This document shows positions 32,002-44,114 of a stretch of DNA of 64,000 nt, piece by piece. Made by a program: the position numbers and the translations under genes. This DNA comes from Choristoneura fumiferana (lineage: Eukaryota > Arthropoda > Insecta > Lepidoptera > Tortricidae), in assembly GCF_025370935.1 (NCBI RefSeq), contig NC_133491.1, positions 7,023,971-7,087,970 on the forward strand. The letters are read 5' to 3'. The notes under the pieces were generated by a model. That model ran no database searches, was not told the origin of the DNA, and saw nothing but the letters and a program-made list of their open reading frames with translations. Within the stretch, counting starts at the first letter, position 1; every line of letters starts with the position of its first letter.

Positions 32002-33809
32002 CTACATTCAAAAAATAATATCGATATATCGATGTATCGATATTTCTTCAACAAGCCTAGTATAAGCGAGGAATGACGTCTTCTAGAGCTGCCACCGTTT
32101 CTATCAGATGTAGCCTAAACTTGTGACGTTGAAATGTGTTACGTCAAAAAGTTAGATTAAACACCTTAGGAGCGGTGGAAATTCGCATAAATCAAATAGT
32201 ACAGGTACTCCTAAATGTGTCGCAAACTTTCCTAGTGGCGGTTTTATAGAAATTTATGGTTGAAAGTCAACTTTGAGTCACTGAAGCAGGGACAATTTAA
32301 TAGATCACTTTTGCCAGCTGTCAGTCTAAGTTTCTTATATTCCATTTGTTCTAAGATGATGGTAACTAATTTTTAATTTTTACAACAGAGATATAATGCT
32401 TGAAAAAATGAAATCACATTAAAACTGCTGATTGAAATAGAATATAAAGGGGCCTTTTAAATAACAATAATATCAAGGGACGTTTCACACCAGTTGACCT
32501 AGTCCCAAACTAAGCAAATTCTTCTTCTTCTATTTCCACATTTGCTTTTGATGGGATCATGTTACGTGTATACCTTTAACTCTTAAAAAGGTAGAGGCGA
32601 TTTAGGTACCACGTGCATTGACTTGGAAATTCAACCTTATTGTTTTAGTTATAAGTTGCAATATCCATTGTAATTATTAAAAATACTACTAGCTTTAAAT
32701 AATATCCTTTGTCAGGTATGTATTCGATAGGCGCTTTTGATTCTGTGGTAGTATGCTCCAGTAAATAGGGCTTTATTAAGGGTTAAAAATAGCGCCGCAC
32801 TCTGGTGGCGGCAAGCGGTCACCTCTCGCTCCCCAGTGTCGTTGACGACATGCTGGGCAGCGTGAGTTCTTGGAGTCCATCACCTCTTCTGCGAAGGAGT
32901 TATGTCGCAGATGGAGCAGTAGCGGAAGAACAATCCCCTCGCGCACCCGCTCCGGCGTAAACAGGGGAGAAGAATGCAGCAATTTATTGCCCTCCCCCTC
33001 AAGTGTGGCAGTCGGGGGGGAGGATCCCCTGCCGGACGTCTAGCATGGCATGGGCCGTGGTAGCCAGCGGATGCCGTGGTGTCACTTAACTCTCTCATGG
33101 CATCTACGATTAGCAAGAGAAGGAATACCGGTAGATTTTTAGAGGGTTTGCTCTCCTCCGTCCTTCCAATGGAAGGAGGTTGCTAAGGAAGAGTCCCACA
33201 TCACTTCCGCGCCGTCCCCGACGCGCGTATGTTTAAGGCATTTAAAAAACAACTTCAATAAGTATCAGGTTCTTTAGTATCGTACACTTAGGTACAGAGA
33301 ATCTACAAACTGGAGGTACAACAGAGTGAAGTTTAATTTTACCTAGAAATTAACTTGCTGCTAGTACGGGGTACGGTTACTCAGGAGCGGTCAGAAATTT
33401 CCTCCAAGAAATTACTTAGTAGATGACTGAAGTTAGTTCTCATTGAAAGGCGCACTTGTTTCTCCTGATTGCATTCCTCTGTCGAAGTCAATGTTTGGGA
33501 GAAATACTAAATGCAACGACTATTGAGCGCTTTTTACTAGATTTAATTAATTTGCAACATTCATATGATAGTTACTTTGTTAGTCGTGGTTTCAAACCAT
33601 TTTTTGTCAAGTTCCTGGTATCCAATTGAGCTGAACCACGGCATACTTATGTAAAACTGGCAACAAGACAATACAAATATTAATGCCGCGGGGAAATGGC
33701 CAAAACCGAGATTTGAACAAATTTGTTATGTATATGACCAAGACGCAAGATTCAGTATTTATTTATTGCAACACTTTTTTGTGTTGAGTAACAAGTCATA
33801 GTACTCGTA

Positions 33810-33898
33810 TACTGAGCGGCAAAAAATCTGGCACTCGAATGTATGCAGAAATAGGCAATTTTGTATATAGAGTGGGCCAAATTTTTTGCCGCTGAGTA
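33810..33898. mobile_element. TACTGAGCGGCAAAAA MITE (copy 2)
   Basis: Counterpart of 20540-20627, with one extra A in the left arm. Confidence 0.7.
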
Positions 33899-33906
33899 TA
33901 TTATAC

Positions 33907-34192
33907 TTTTTTTTTTTTTTTTTATTTGACTGGATGGCAAACGAGCAAGTGGGTCTCCTGATGGTACGAGATCACCACCGCCCATAAACATCTGCAACAC
34001 CAGGGGTATTGCAGATGCGTTGCCAACCTAGAGGCCTAGGATGGGATACCTCAAGTGCCAGTTATTTCACCGGCGGTCTTACTCTCCACGCCGAAACACA
34101 ACAGTGCAAGCACTGCTGCTTCACGGCAGGATTAGCGAGCAAGATAGTGGTAGCAATCCGGGCGGACCTTGCACAAGGTCCTACCACCTGCA
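33907..34192 (-). mobile_element. CACCTGCA-family poly-A retroelement (copy 2)
   Basis: Counterpart of 20636-20922, virtually identical. Confidence 0.82.
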
Positions 34193-35053
34193 ACTGTATA
34201 ACGGCCGTTCGTATATCAAAACCAAGTTTCTGACGTAGGTATATAGGCATTAGAGCTGACGTAGTGTAGTAGAGCGTTAATACTCATGTTGATTGCGAAC
34301 TAATTATTACCTATATTATATATTAGAATTTGCACATAATCACAGAATATTATTGAAGCGCCTAAGGCGGAAATGGCTTCCAATGATCTGTATACAAGCG
34401 GACAATGTCATCGCTCCCAGTTCGCTTTGTTATGTCGCTTTTCTTCACACTTGCTTAAAAAAACACATTTGATTTTATATGTGATCATCATGTTTGAAGA
34501 TAAAAGCATAATAGGTACCTACTTTTAAAAGTACTTTATGAAGTGATGTTTTGCTCTATTCGTCGATCCTTATTTTGATTGCTCTTCTCTACCACTCAAA
34601 GGTTGACTGGCAGAGATCCCTTCAGGGATAAGTCCACCTTTTTGCATTTCTTTTTTGTAGGATATAGAGTATAGACAAACAAACAAAAGTGAAGTTACCA
34701 AAATTGGTGCGACCTAATTTGTGGTTGGCCCTTATACCTAGTGCCATCCACGAAGACGCGTGATTTTCTCAAAATTAGACATTAATGACATTGTAATAAG
34801 AACCACGACACGCGTCATTGTAAATGACTCTACCTATATTTTATAAATTCAATCGAAAAGTCCGAATAACTTTACTCGTATACTTCTTGTGGAAAGCGAC
34901 TCGAGTTCTGCGTCTTCGTTTCTGCTAATTATTGGAAAACTTTAAAATCGTGAGTCCCGCAGTAAAGTCCGCTATAGATAACACACACTGCGTTACGTGG
35001 CTAATACCTCACAGAGTCTAAGCTTCATACAGCATAAATACAGAACCGACCAG

Positions 35054-35328
35054 AAGCCTTACATTGTCTAATATACTTGGAATCACAATCATTTTCATCA
35101 CCGTTTCTTTCAACAATTTTGGAACTGCTAACATCATCTAGGAGGTTCATCGCAGCCTTATCCAATAGAAAATGCACAATGAACCTCCTTTAGCAGTTCT
35201 GTAATTTTTCGAAATGTTAATAAGTCCGTTTGGACTATTGATGAACGCTTGGGACTATAGAAACCTGAGTTTACGGCATTTCTTTCTGTCACATGATATG
35301 AGAGCTCGTTAGACAATACGGCCTCAAG
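35054..35328. mobile_element. GGCCGTATTGTCTAA-family MITE with foldback (copy 2)
   Basis: Counterpart of 21804-22077; the inner foldback is at 35122-35199. Confidence 0.7.
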
Positions 35329-35632
35329 CTTTGGTCTGCTGATCGCAACGCACACGCTGCGGTATGCGGCTCAATGCAGCGTCACGCCGCAGCGTTTACT
35401 GTCTCTACGTAGAAGTGGTCAGTTGATTTTGCCGCAGCTACCAAAGCAGACGTGTCAACATGAACAATATTTTGAAATTTGTGCTTTGCTTGAGAAGGAG
35501 GAGGAAGAAGAATTACTGCTTCTGAAAAAGACAAAGAAACAGTCCGAGAAACATGTTTTTACAACGGAGAAGTGAAGGTTGTTACGAAACTTTAATAAAA
35601 AGGCAATTTTCTTTGACTATTGAACTTTTATG

Positions 35633-36011
35633 TTTTTTAGGGTTCCGTAACCAAAGGGTGCCAACGGAACCCTATTACTGAGACTCTGCTGTCTGTATTT
35701 CTGTTCGTCCGTCTGTCACAGGGCTCTATCTCAAGAGTCGTAATAGTTAGACACTTGAAATTTTCACAGATTACGTATTAACAAAAAATACTAAAACAGA
35801 ATAAAATAAATATTTAAGGGGGGCTCCCAAACAACAAACGTGATTGTTTTGCCGTTTTTTGCTTGATATTAATAATGGCAACATGTAGACGCTTAAAATA
35901 TTTACAGCATCTTTAGTTGAATAATTACTTTAAAAATAAGTAATTAAATAAAAATAAAATAAATATTTAAGGGGGGTCCCATACAACAAACTTGATTTTA
36001 TTCGCGTTTTT
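35633..36011 (+). repeat. GGGTTCCGTAACC repeat (copy 2)
   Basis: Counterpart of 22374-22765, with the same partial tandem duplication of its internal segment. Confidence 0.75.
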
Positions 36012-36385
36012 CGCTAATGTCTAATATTGTTGTTTCAAACTCTAAATTCTATGTTTATTCTTACACTGTCCAGGCCACTCGGTTATGGAACTCCCTACCG
36101 ATAGACTTGAGGCGCGCAAAGTCATTGCCTATCTTTAAGTCTATGCTATCTGTCATCTTGCGTATGAATGTTACAATTAGCTGGTTTATTATGTTGTTAT
36201 GGTATCTATCTACCTATCGATCTGTTTACATTTGTTGTGTATGTGTTAGTTTTATGTATTCTTGATATTGCTCTAATCTACTGTAAATTGAAAATTTATT
36301 CCTAACTTTTTTGTCCATTGTAAAGGTTGCCTGGAAGAGATCGCTCTGAAGCGATAAGGCCGCCTATTGCTTACCTAATAAAAGC
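36012..36385 (+). pseudogene. LINE ORF2 C-terminal remnant (copy 2)
   Basis: It reads YTVQATRLWNSLPIDLRRAK and continues SLPIFKSML where copy 1 has a stop. It lacks 11 bp present in copy 1 (near 36150). It is a dead fragment with the same AAGGCCGCC tail. Confidence 0.8.
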
Positions 36386-36593
36386 ATGGGCAGGAGAAGA
36401 CACTCGTGGCTGAAAATTTACGAGACTGGTTCAACTGTAGTACCACGTCCTTATTAAGAGCAGCGGCCTCCAAAATTAGAATCGCCATGATGTTGTCCAA
36501 CCTCGGATAGGAGAGGAATGGGAAGAAGAAGAAGATTTCAATGCAGCATACACTTCGCGGCAATCGTAGCACACCGGTTGAAAACTTCTGCTT

Positions 36594-36716
36594 TAGACAA
36601 TACGGCCTCAGAGCGGTGGCTTTGATGAGCTTTTGCTATCATCGTTCTACAACGCGTGACAGAAAGAAGTGGTAAACACGATTGTGATTTTGAAGGTGTT
36701 AGACAATAATGGCCTT
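36594..36716. mobile_element. Two MITE right ends (copy 2)
   Basis: Counterpart of 23366-23497. It is followed directly by sequence that in copy 1 lies beyond the 200-bp insertion. Confidence 0.6.
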
Positions 36717-38656
36717 GGGTAGCGTAGATGTTGAATCTGACCATGAAACTAGAGGCCCCGGGCTTAGAATTATCAGATAAGAATTTTAAAAGTCCGCATA
36801 AACTTAACTCTAATTTCCTTCAAAAATCCTGAGAATTTCTCGCAAATTCTTTTTCTTAATGATCAGTGGGGTAGCAAGGTAACCCAGAAATTATTAATTT
36901 ATGTTGGTACCTACCTAAATAAGCGACTATTGATTTTGATAACTTTTCTTTTTAATATTACTTGCAATGCTTATTAAAATTATTTTATTTAATATATTAT
37001 ATGGTGTGCCAAAAACTGGCAGATTGTGTTGGTTCGTTTATAAGATGCCTAAATATCACAATTGTCTTATAATGTTGTTCCCACGGTCTATAATAAAAAA
37101 AAATTGATCTGCCAATATTATAAATGCATTAATAGTTAATGAATATGACATGTGTGTGCACTCACTCTCACATGGGTGCATGCGTGTGTGCTTACATGAT
37201 ACTTTTTTACACCAAAATGGCTGGGCTCGTTTGATTGAAATTTGGTGTGCAGATAGCTGGATTTCTAGAATAACACATAGGAAACTTTTTATTCCAATGC
37301 TCCTAAAGCCTCAAAATTTAAAATTGTTGTACGAAGCTCTGTCTCTTTTGAATAAATATCAACTCATGTGTCCATCTCTTAGCGATAAAAAGTTTTACTA
37401 TCCGTGAAGTAAAGACAGTGCGTTTATTTGAACAATAAAAGAGGAACGCTTTATGTATGAAAAATAAAACAAATACGTATTAGCTCCGCTGCGAGCAATG
37501 CTTGATTAACTGACTTTATATTTTCCTGTGGAGCTCGTCGTGTATGTTCTTATTATAAACGAACGTCAGAAAATGCAATATAAAGAAATATTACCCGAGC
37601 GAAGTTTAAACGGGAATGGAAAGTACCGTAAGCGCAGCAATACTAATCAATAATAAGTATGTATTTCCAATTTTCCAACTTCACTCACACACCATTGGAT
37701 TTGTTTACAGATATATGTATGTGTGTGTAGACTGTTTACTACCCATATGTCTCTTAATTAAGTGGCCGTTAATCGACGTTTGGTTTGAATTGTATAAAAA
37801 AAACTTTCGCTTGATTGATAAATTTGTTCGTTTTTTATCATTTACCACTCTGGCTAGTCTGGCTACGAAGATTTGGAAAAAGTAAGCCCTTGAAATTAAA
37901 TCCACAATTACTTCGACATTGTTTAATTTGTCTATTTATGATCCCAAGTCAAAAAAAAACTTTGATTTCCTTACGGAGGTACCTACGTTAAAACTAATTC
38001 TACCTATTGGAATAGTTATTACTTATAGTTGGTATTGCGAACAAAAAGTAAGTGCCAGTGGCGAGAAGTGTACATTTTCGTCAGGAAATTTGCAGAGTGA
38101 GACAAGCGCGATTTACATACTTACCTACCTAACTCAGATGAAAAACCTCGACGTTAGTATATGAGCATCAGCTTTGCCATACTTATCGTCACCTTAGTCA
38201 TGTATCAAATTCAGGCAATCCGGTGAGAATTCAGTTGTTAGTGGACCACCCCATTGGTAAGTACCATTGCAAGTGTCATGTTCAATTCCTTTTATAACAA
38301 CTACTTTTACTCCAATCATAATCGCCATTTCGCATTAAAATTTCCATTACAGCATTTTTCCAATACTTAGCCTATATAATGGCAACACCGTCGTATTAGT
38401 TATATTGCAAGGCATTACCGCTTTAGCTGGGCTGTAAAAAGAAACTAAAAGAAAGGGATGCCATTATGTTACAAGTATAATCGGGCAGTAGCTCTCCCAT
38501 ACAAAACTTTTGATGGTCGTTTATTTGCCTCCGAGTCTAGTGGAATATAAAAAAAAACGCCAAGTGTGTCGGATTTGCTTACTGAGGTTTTAGAATTTGT
38601 ATTGTAACATCAACTTTTATCTTTTCTTCTTTTATTTCTTCACAAATTTTGTAGTA

Positions 38657-38796
38657 CAGTCAAGGAATTTAATTCATGGACCACCATGAAACCTTTTCAA
38701 AGGAAAAGTCATTATGACTTTCCTTCTTAATGCGATGTCACTATGACGTTTACTGTGAAATGGTTCCATGTGGCCATGAATTAAGCTCCATGACCG
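38657..38796. mobile_element. CAGTCAAGGA-subfamily MITE (copy 2)
   Basis: Counterpart of 25585-25721, flanked by TA at 38655-38656 and 38797-38798. Confidence 0.85.
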
Positions 38797-38875
38797 TACC
38801 ATGATTTTTTTTAGTTTAGTTATGGTGTTTCAGCGACCAAAAATATTCTATTTCGCAAATTATTAAAAATAACAT

Positions 38876-38940
38876 GATTTTTCGTAAAGGCTACGGAACT
38901 CTATCCCGGGCTTGTCCGACTCGCTCTTGGCAGGTTTTTA
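38876..38940 (+). repeat. GGGTTCCG-family 3' end (copy 2)
   Basis: Counterpart of 25797-25860, with the same mixed hairpin (GGGCTTGTCCGACTCGC). Confidence 0.7.
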
Positions 38941-39672
38941 AAAGTAGTGACGAAATAACTAGTAACGTCCCAGCGTGCGCAACCAAAAACTTTTTCGTTT
39001 TTAATAAATTTATTAGTTTGTATAGGTAAGCGGCTATTTGAAATAAGTATACCTAAGTAAAGCTAGAAGCCTGATTCTGACGGTATTGTAATGCCGCAAG
39101 TCAGATGAGAAGTGAACTCAAGGCGGGGAAAAAAGCATTTTCTAGCTACAGTATAACTTTCTTTAGGAGTGTTTTTTTTTTACTATTTTCCTTGAATAGC
39201 CGCGGAACCTGAATGAATTGACCTTTATGCTTTTTAAGCTATCGTAGGTTCCTGGCTACTGATTATATAATAGTTAATACGTATCAGATTCTAGAAAATT
39301 ATTCCAGAAAAGGATAGTAGGTACGGCAGTTTGTCTCGCAGTTGAATTGGCGCGCACACTCCCTTGTCCGTATTACATTTTTGCACACGTAGGTTACCTT
39401 GATTATTTTGCTATTAGAACTATTTTAATGACACTGACACTGGGTACATGAAATTCTTGAAAACCAAAATGGCGGATTTTTGGCGCCAAATAGTGTCTTA
39501 AATTTTTTTTATTCAAATCTATCGAGTACATAGGGTATCAAGATGAAGGGATTCAAAAAGAGATTTCAAAAATGTATATAAGTCATGTGTTTATTTTATT
39601 TTATTTTTTAAAAAAATTAGTGGTAATGAAAATTCATGGTAAAAATAACACGTGCAAGCAATAATCCCCGTA

Positions 39673-40434
39673 GCCCCAACTGTTAAGGAACCCAGATTTA
39701 TCAAGAGGTATTTTATAATATATATTGCGATATTGACTACTATTACGCACCGCTTGGAGGGGGAGACGAGTGAAAAATATCGTTTCCTGGCAACATTTAT
39801 TATATCAAGCAGCATTTTTAATATCATTGTGGGGTAATAATAGTTTATTACCCCCGCTGATATAATATAGATAGATATAGAAATGCGATACGTATGTACT
39901 ACGTAATTAAGAGTAGATGGTTGACCGAGCGGGTACGAAGGGTCTCGGCTCCGCTTTTCGTTTCAGCTTGGGCAAAAATACTTTCGTCGGTCCAATTGTT
40001 TTCCCCTACAGATCGCATTTTTTCAACCGATCGTCATGAAATTTTATGTGCGGATTAGAAAATATTTTTTTTCGACTTAGTTTTTGAAAAAAAAAATGGC
40101 GGAGCTGTGGGGATTGAAATGTCATATCTCAAACCCCGGTATATTTAATATTTCAGTAATTAAATACAAAAAACTTATGAAATCCAACCAACCAACCAAC
40201 ATGTAGTGTAGCCCCTAGATACCTATTTCTTTGCCGAATCATACGAATACGAATGAATTTTTATCCATTTGTAGTGACCTTAAATCTATACCTATGTTCT
40301 GTTGATAAATATAATTTTTACCTTTTTTGCTGAGCACTTGCGTTAGTGCAAAAGCAAAGCAAAAATGTCGTAGTTAATTGTTATGAATCTCCACAAATTG
40401 CCTGAATTAATCAACATACATTTTTCCATTTTAA
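39673..40434. other. Unannotated sequence with a short hairpin
   Basis: The first unique sequence after the duplicated block. GGGGTAATAA and TTTATTACCCC around 39832-39856 form a short hairpin. A tandem CCAACCAACCAAC is near 40187. No gene was recognised. Confidence 0.4.
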
Positions 40435-40660
40435 GCGATAAGGCCGCCTGTTCCTTACCTTGAATTTTTTTCTCTGTGTATCTGTTTTCTGTATCGCTTA
40501 CTATTTCTGGTGTACAGTCAAGGGCAAAGATGTCGACACGGCACGGTATAAACGGCCTTAATGCATAAAGTCATGTATACATATTTTTGTAACTTTGGCC
40601 GTGTCGATATCTTAGCCCTTGACTGTACAATAACGAGTCTTTGTATTGTATTGTCATTAT
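40435..40660 (+). mobile_element. LINE 3' tail interrupted by a MITE
   Basis: The left part, GCGATAAGGCCGCCTGTTCC, 'tatctgttttctgtatcgc' and 'ttactatttctggtg', continues after the MITE at 40515-40625 as 'caataacgagtctttgtatt' and 'gtattgtc'. Joining across the MITE gives an arrangement like 16742-16860, so the tail predates the MITE. Confidence 0.75.
40515..40625. mobile_element. CAGTCAAGGGC-subfamily MITE, complete with TA duplication
   Basis: A 111-bp element. The left arm CAGTCAAGGGCAAAGATG and the right arm TATCTTAGCCCTTGACTG pair over 28 bp with two mismatches. TA is present on both sides (40513-40514, 40626-40627), and removing the MITE plus one TA restores a continuous LINE tail. This defines its ends precisely. 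Confidence 0.9.
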
Positions 40661-41890
40661 CCCAAAAAAAAGACATTTATTTGTACTGTCAACAACAACG
40701 GCCGAATAAATAAAACTGGCAAAAGGCCTAACTAGCTCTCGAGCGGAATAAAAAAAAGGCAAAGCGCGGGCACTTCTCAGCGGGAAATCCGGACATGTTT
40801 AAAAAAACAAAACTAACGTCGCTTGTAACAATAGGCTCACGTCATTGACTATTCCATCCAGGGAAAGGCTTTAGGGGAATAAATAGGGTTGTCAACTGCA
40901 CTGCAGCGTCCCTAGGGCGTTAATGAACGAAGCTTTAAAATAGGTTTTGATGTGAAGAATGATTAAAAGTTAAAATAATCAGTAAAAATTCCTTAAACGC
41001 AATACGGTACTTAATATTTATGTTTTTATTTTACAAATTAAGGCTTTACAATGCATGTTATTGGGCAGAAAATATTTTTTTAAGTTATTACCTTTTTTTG
41101 TTGGTGTCAACAAAAACCGTTCATATCTGGCAAAATATTGATCGTATATAAGTATGGGTATGTACCTATGATCTCAATCAATTCAGCGCATATAAAAGGA
41201 AATGACACCTGACCGCCTAGTTTGTAAAATTTTCATTTTTTAAACGTTGCCCCCTGCCCATACTCCCTAGGAGGGGGTAGGACGTCTCAATTTTAGTAGG
41301 ACTCGGCAGATCCCCATTCTAGTGCCAAGATAAAGTTATACCTAAACAAAGTTTCATTTACCTTACCTGTAGTATAACCTTAAGCTATGCAAGTAGCGCT
41401 ATACCTGCTGTGTGGAGAAAAGTCTTTTAGAAAGAGATTTAATAGCTTATAATTTATTGAATCTGGCGTTACTTTGCGGAGGTCCATATCAATGAACTAA
41501 AAAAAAATCTTTGCTCACCCGTGAAGAAATTCTTTTAGTTCATTTAGTTCATGTAATAGCTTTTCAAAAAATCGCTGTAAATCAAATTTTCAACTGTATT
41601 TTCTCTTTGTCTGTATGTCATTACGTTCAACGTTCAATGCTAGTTAGCAACCCTAGTAGTTAGAAAAATGTAGTTAAAAATTCGGTCAAATTTCAATTCT
41701 CACTTTTTTCTCTTCTGCCAGTTTTAGTCAGGTTTAGCATAAAATGGTCTCAGCATGTGTTTTAATGGCAGAATCTAAAATATGAAGCTACTAAAGTATA
41801 ATATTAACTAAGCATTAACAGTAAATCCTAAGCGCTTTAAATGCGGTATATGTAGTTTATGCCTTTTCAGGGTTCCGTAATGAAATTGGC
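40661..41890. other. Unannotated sequence
   Basis: No supportable gene. A fragment 'tcagggttccgtaatgaaat' at about 41868 resembles the start of the GGGTTCCG family, but only its first 20 bp. Confidence 0.4.
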
Positions 41891-41897
41891 AAATCCA

Positions 41898-42080
41898 TAC
41901 TAATATTATAAACGTGAAAGTGTGTGTTTGTATGTCTGTGTGTTCGTATGTTTGTCCGTCTTTCACGTCGAAACGGAGCAACGGATCTACGTGATTTTTG
42001 GCACAGAGATAGTTTATGGGGCTTTTTATCTCGGAAAAATGCACAGTTCCCGAGGCGCGTGCTAGAACTGAATTCCACGC
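41898..42080 (+). repeat. ACTAATATTATAAACGTGAAAG-type repeat
   Basis: It starts ACTAATATTATAAACGTG, then has a GTGTGTTTGTATGTCTGTG tract, CTTTCACGTCGAAACGGAGC and 'tttttggcacagagatag'. The same order appears in reverse at about 59145-59024. A common lepidopteran dispersed repeat; the class cannot be decided from these copies. Confidence 0.7.
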
Positions 42081-42334
42081 GAGAAAAAGCGTTTTTTTAG
42101 GAAATTGAAATCACTATTAATTGCTAAATGTTATAGATATAAAATGATTAAAATTAAATTGAACTTAAAATGAATAACTTCGACATGAAATAAGATCAAT
42201 AAATTCAATCATTAAAAAGCATGACTAGTGTAATTGACTTAGCATAATTTCGTATACCTAAATAGATTTTGTATTTTTTATCACATTCATGTAATATTTA
42301 GAATTAAATTAAATTAAAATGTTATTGTGTACCC

Positions 42335-42425
42335 TTACAGGGCGTCATGGACCGACCTAATTGTACTTAATGTATATTTTTATGTACATGACTTATTTAT
42401 ACAATAAATAAATAAATGAAATAAA
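42335..42425 (+). mobile_element. Retroelement 3' tail ending in (AAATAAAT)n
   Basis: 'acagggcgtcatggaccgac', 'tgtacatgacttatttatac' and AATAAATAAATAAATG have the look of a LINE 3' untranslated end with a polyadenylation-like tail. No coding part is attached. Confidence 0.5.
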
Positions 42426-43280
42426 TCGGACTGCGAAATAACTTGAAAAAAACAGTCATGAAAATCAATCGAGCCCGAGTTGTCACTGAAAATCACTTTT
42501 ATTTTGTTTAGTCTCTTGTTAGCGACTTATCCAGTTGTAAAACGGCCTGTTTTTTGCTCAGTCTGCGCCAGAAACGCCTATTTACAATGCAAAAGAGGCT
42601 TTCGTGTTCGCGGTACGTTCCGACCCCGTCAATTGTTGCCTGTCATAGAGGCATTAACCAATAGTGTTGTAGATATGTATACAGGTATAGTGAATAATCC
42701 TTTGCTATCATGGAAATTCGGAACACACGTCTACCTACTTCGGAACTCTTGCCGACGTGTCTATGAATTATTACATTAATAAGTGTACTACTACTAGTAC
42801 TTTATTTATTAGTGACAAATGTCAAACCACGAGTTTAAAGTAGGTATTTGACACAGATTAAATCACATAAATAGACAATGTTGTGTAAACAAAAATCCCA
42901 ACTTATATAGGTGTTAACCACTCTGTATCGATTATTAAGCGCTGGCTTAGTGGGTACTGGGGCTGACAGAAGTAGCATGACAAATACTAACACTTCCGAG
43001 AAAATACGATTGTAAACGATTACTCACCATAATAAGGAATGTATATAGGTATCCTGTATTCTGCAATTCATTTATAATTTGTCGCTTGTACGAAATGACG
43101 GGATTTTCAAGTTTAAATAGCCAGACCAATATTTACGGATCTGGACTATTTAATTGAAATACTCGTAGATATACAAATGTCCTGGTTTTAGTCAAACAAT
43201 AAATGGCAACGTCACGTGGTCTTCGTTTTCGTGGTTGTCTAAGTTTTTATGGCATTACGTTCATCGAAATCGATCCTATC
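42426..43280. other. Unannotated sequence
   Basis: A 99-codon open frame at 42480-42779 starts with TTG, not ATG, and has no splice or domain support, so I do not call it. Nothing else stands out. Confidence 0.4.
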
Positions 43281-43405
43281 AGGCTTTATTGTATAACGCA
43301 CTTGGAATCACAATCGTTTTCACCACTTTTTTCTGTCATACGGTGCGTGTAGGATGTGGGTAGCAAGAGATGGCAAATGCGCTCGTGTGAAACAATACGG
43401 CCTAT
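43281..43405. mobile_element. GGCCGTATTGTCTAA-family MITE, divergent
   Basis: The left end is AGGCTTTATTGTATAACGCA, the right end GAAACAATACGGCCT, and the interior 'ggaatcacaatcgttttcac'. Both ends have drifted from the family consensus. Confidence 0.65.
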
Positions 43406-43847
43406 GGTTTCCCGACTTTAGCGCCCTGCTTAACCGGACAAACCTATCAGAATGCAGCAATAGCTGCAGTGATGGCGATTTTTTATTTCAAATAAATTGT
43501 ATCCACTCTACAGGTTTATTCTTCCATGTTGCCCGAATGCATACGTGCCGACAATATGTAACATTATTCGGTAATATTGCTTTTTCAGGCGTTTTGTGCG
43601 CCAAAAGGAATGGTTGAAAGACGTGGATCAAGACCCAAAAGAAGTTGAAAATCATGCCGAGACAAGAGTTTTGTTTCAGTTGTTTGGTCTGTGTGTAAAC
43701 CAATAGTAAATGACGACGGCTTGCCTAAAAAGCGTCACGTCATAAATTAAGTGACTAATAGAATAAATTAAAAGCCACTAAAAATTGGCCTGCATTGGCT
43801 AAATTGTTCATGATACCTATGTGTAAAGTGGGAACTAAAGCCGAGAA

Positions 43848-43895
43848 GCTTGTACCCAACAGTGGGGCAAATATAAGCCGGTGATGATAAGGAAT
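43848..43895 (+). mobile_element. RTE-type LINE 3' tail scrap
   Basis: 'tgtacccaacagtggggcaa', 'atataagccggtgatgataa' matches the usual end of an RTE ORF (ACCCAGCAGTGGG) followed by a GATGAT tail. Confidence 0.55.
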
Positions 43896-43924
43896 GTAAT
43901 TACTTGCTACTTCAACTAACTTTC

Positions 43925-44114
43925 TGAATTAAATTCGGGTTTTGTTCCGCGTACCTTGATTTTAACGAAGCTCGATGTTTCGGCACAGTTGCATGCGCCA
44001 TGATCACGAGACGACCATGATCATGATGATCGTGGTCATGGCGCATGCAACTGTGCTGAAATATCGAGGTTCGTTAAAATCAAGGTACGCGAAACAAAAC
44101 CCGAATTTAATTCA
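43925..44114. mobile_element. 190-bp foldback with 85-bp arms
   Basis: The left arm (43925-44009) and right arm (44030-44114) are reverse complements with only about five mismatches; the loop is 20 bases. The arms begin TGAATTAAATTCGGGTTTTG and end CAAAACCCGAATTTAATTCA, with GCGTACCTTGATTTTAACGA and ATGCGCCATGATCACGA further in. The high arm identity means it is recent or maintained. It is probably a foldback MITE; transcription through it would give an 85-bp duplex. No second copy exists in the window. Confidence 0.85.

Larger units (their letters stand above)
26688..39672. repeat. 13-kb duplicated block, copy 2 (right contig start)
   Basis: It matches 13528-26587 in order and orientation. 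The first bases, CATCGACTTCTGTATGG, correspond to 13528 onward; the last shared bases, 'gcaataatccccgta', correspond to the bases just before the gap. Differences include many 1-2 base indels, some substitutions, insertions at 29527-29568 and about 32141-32158, and missing segments of 11 to about 200 bp. The sequence leaves homology at about 39672 and continues uniquely. Confidence 0.95.

Noticed and set aside
13528..39672. A genuine segmental duplication with functional significance
   Set aside because: Both breakpoints coincide with the gap edges and no genes are inside; the assembly explanation is simpler.
42480..42779. 99-codon open frame with a signal-peptide-like start
   Set aside because: It begins with TTG, and no splice sites, homologous domain or coding bias was recognised.
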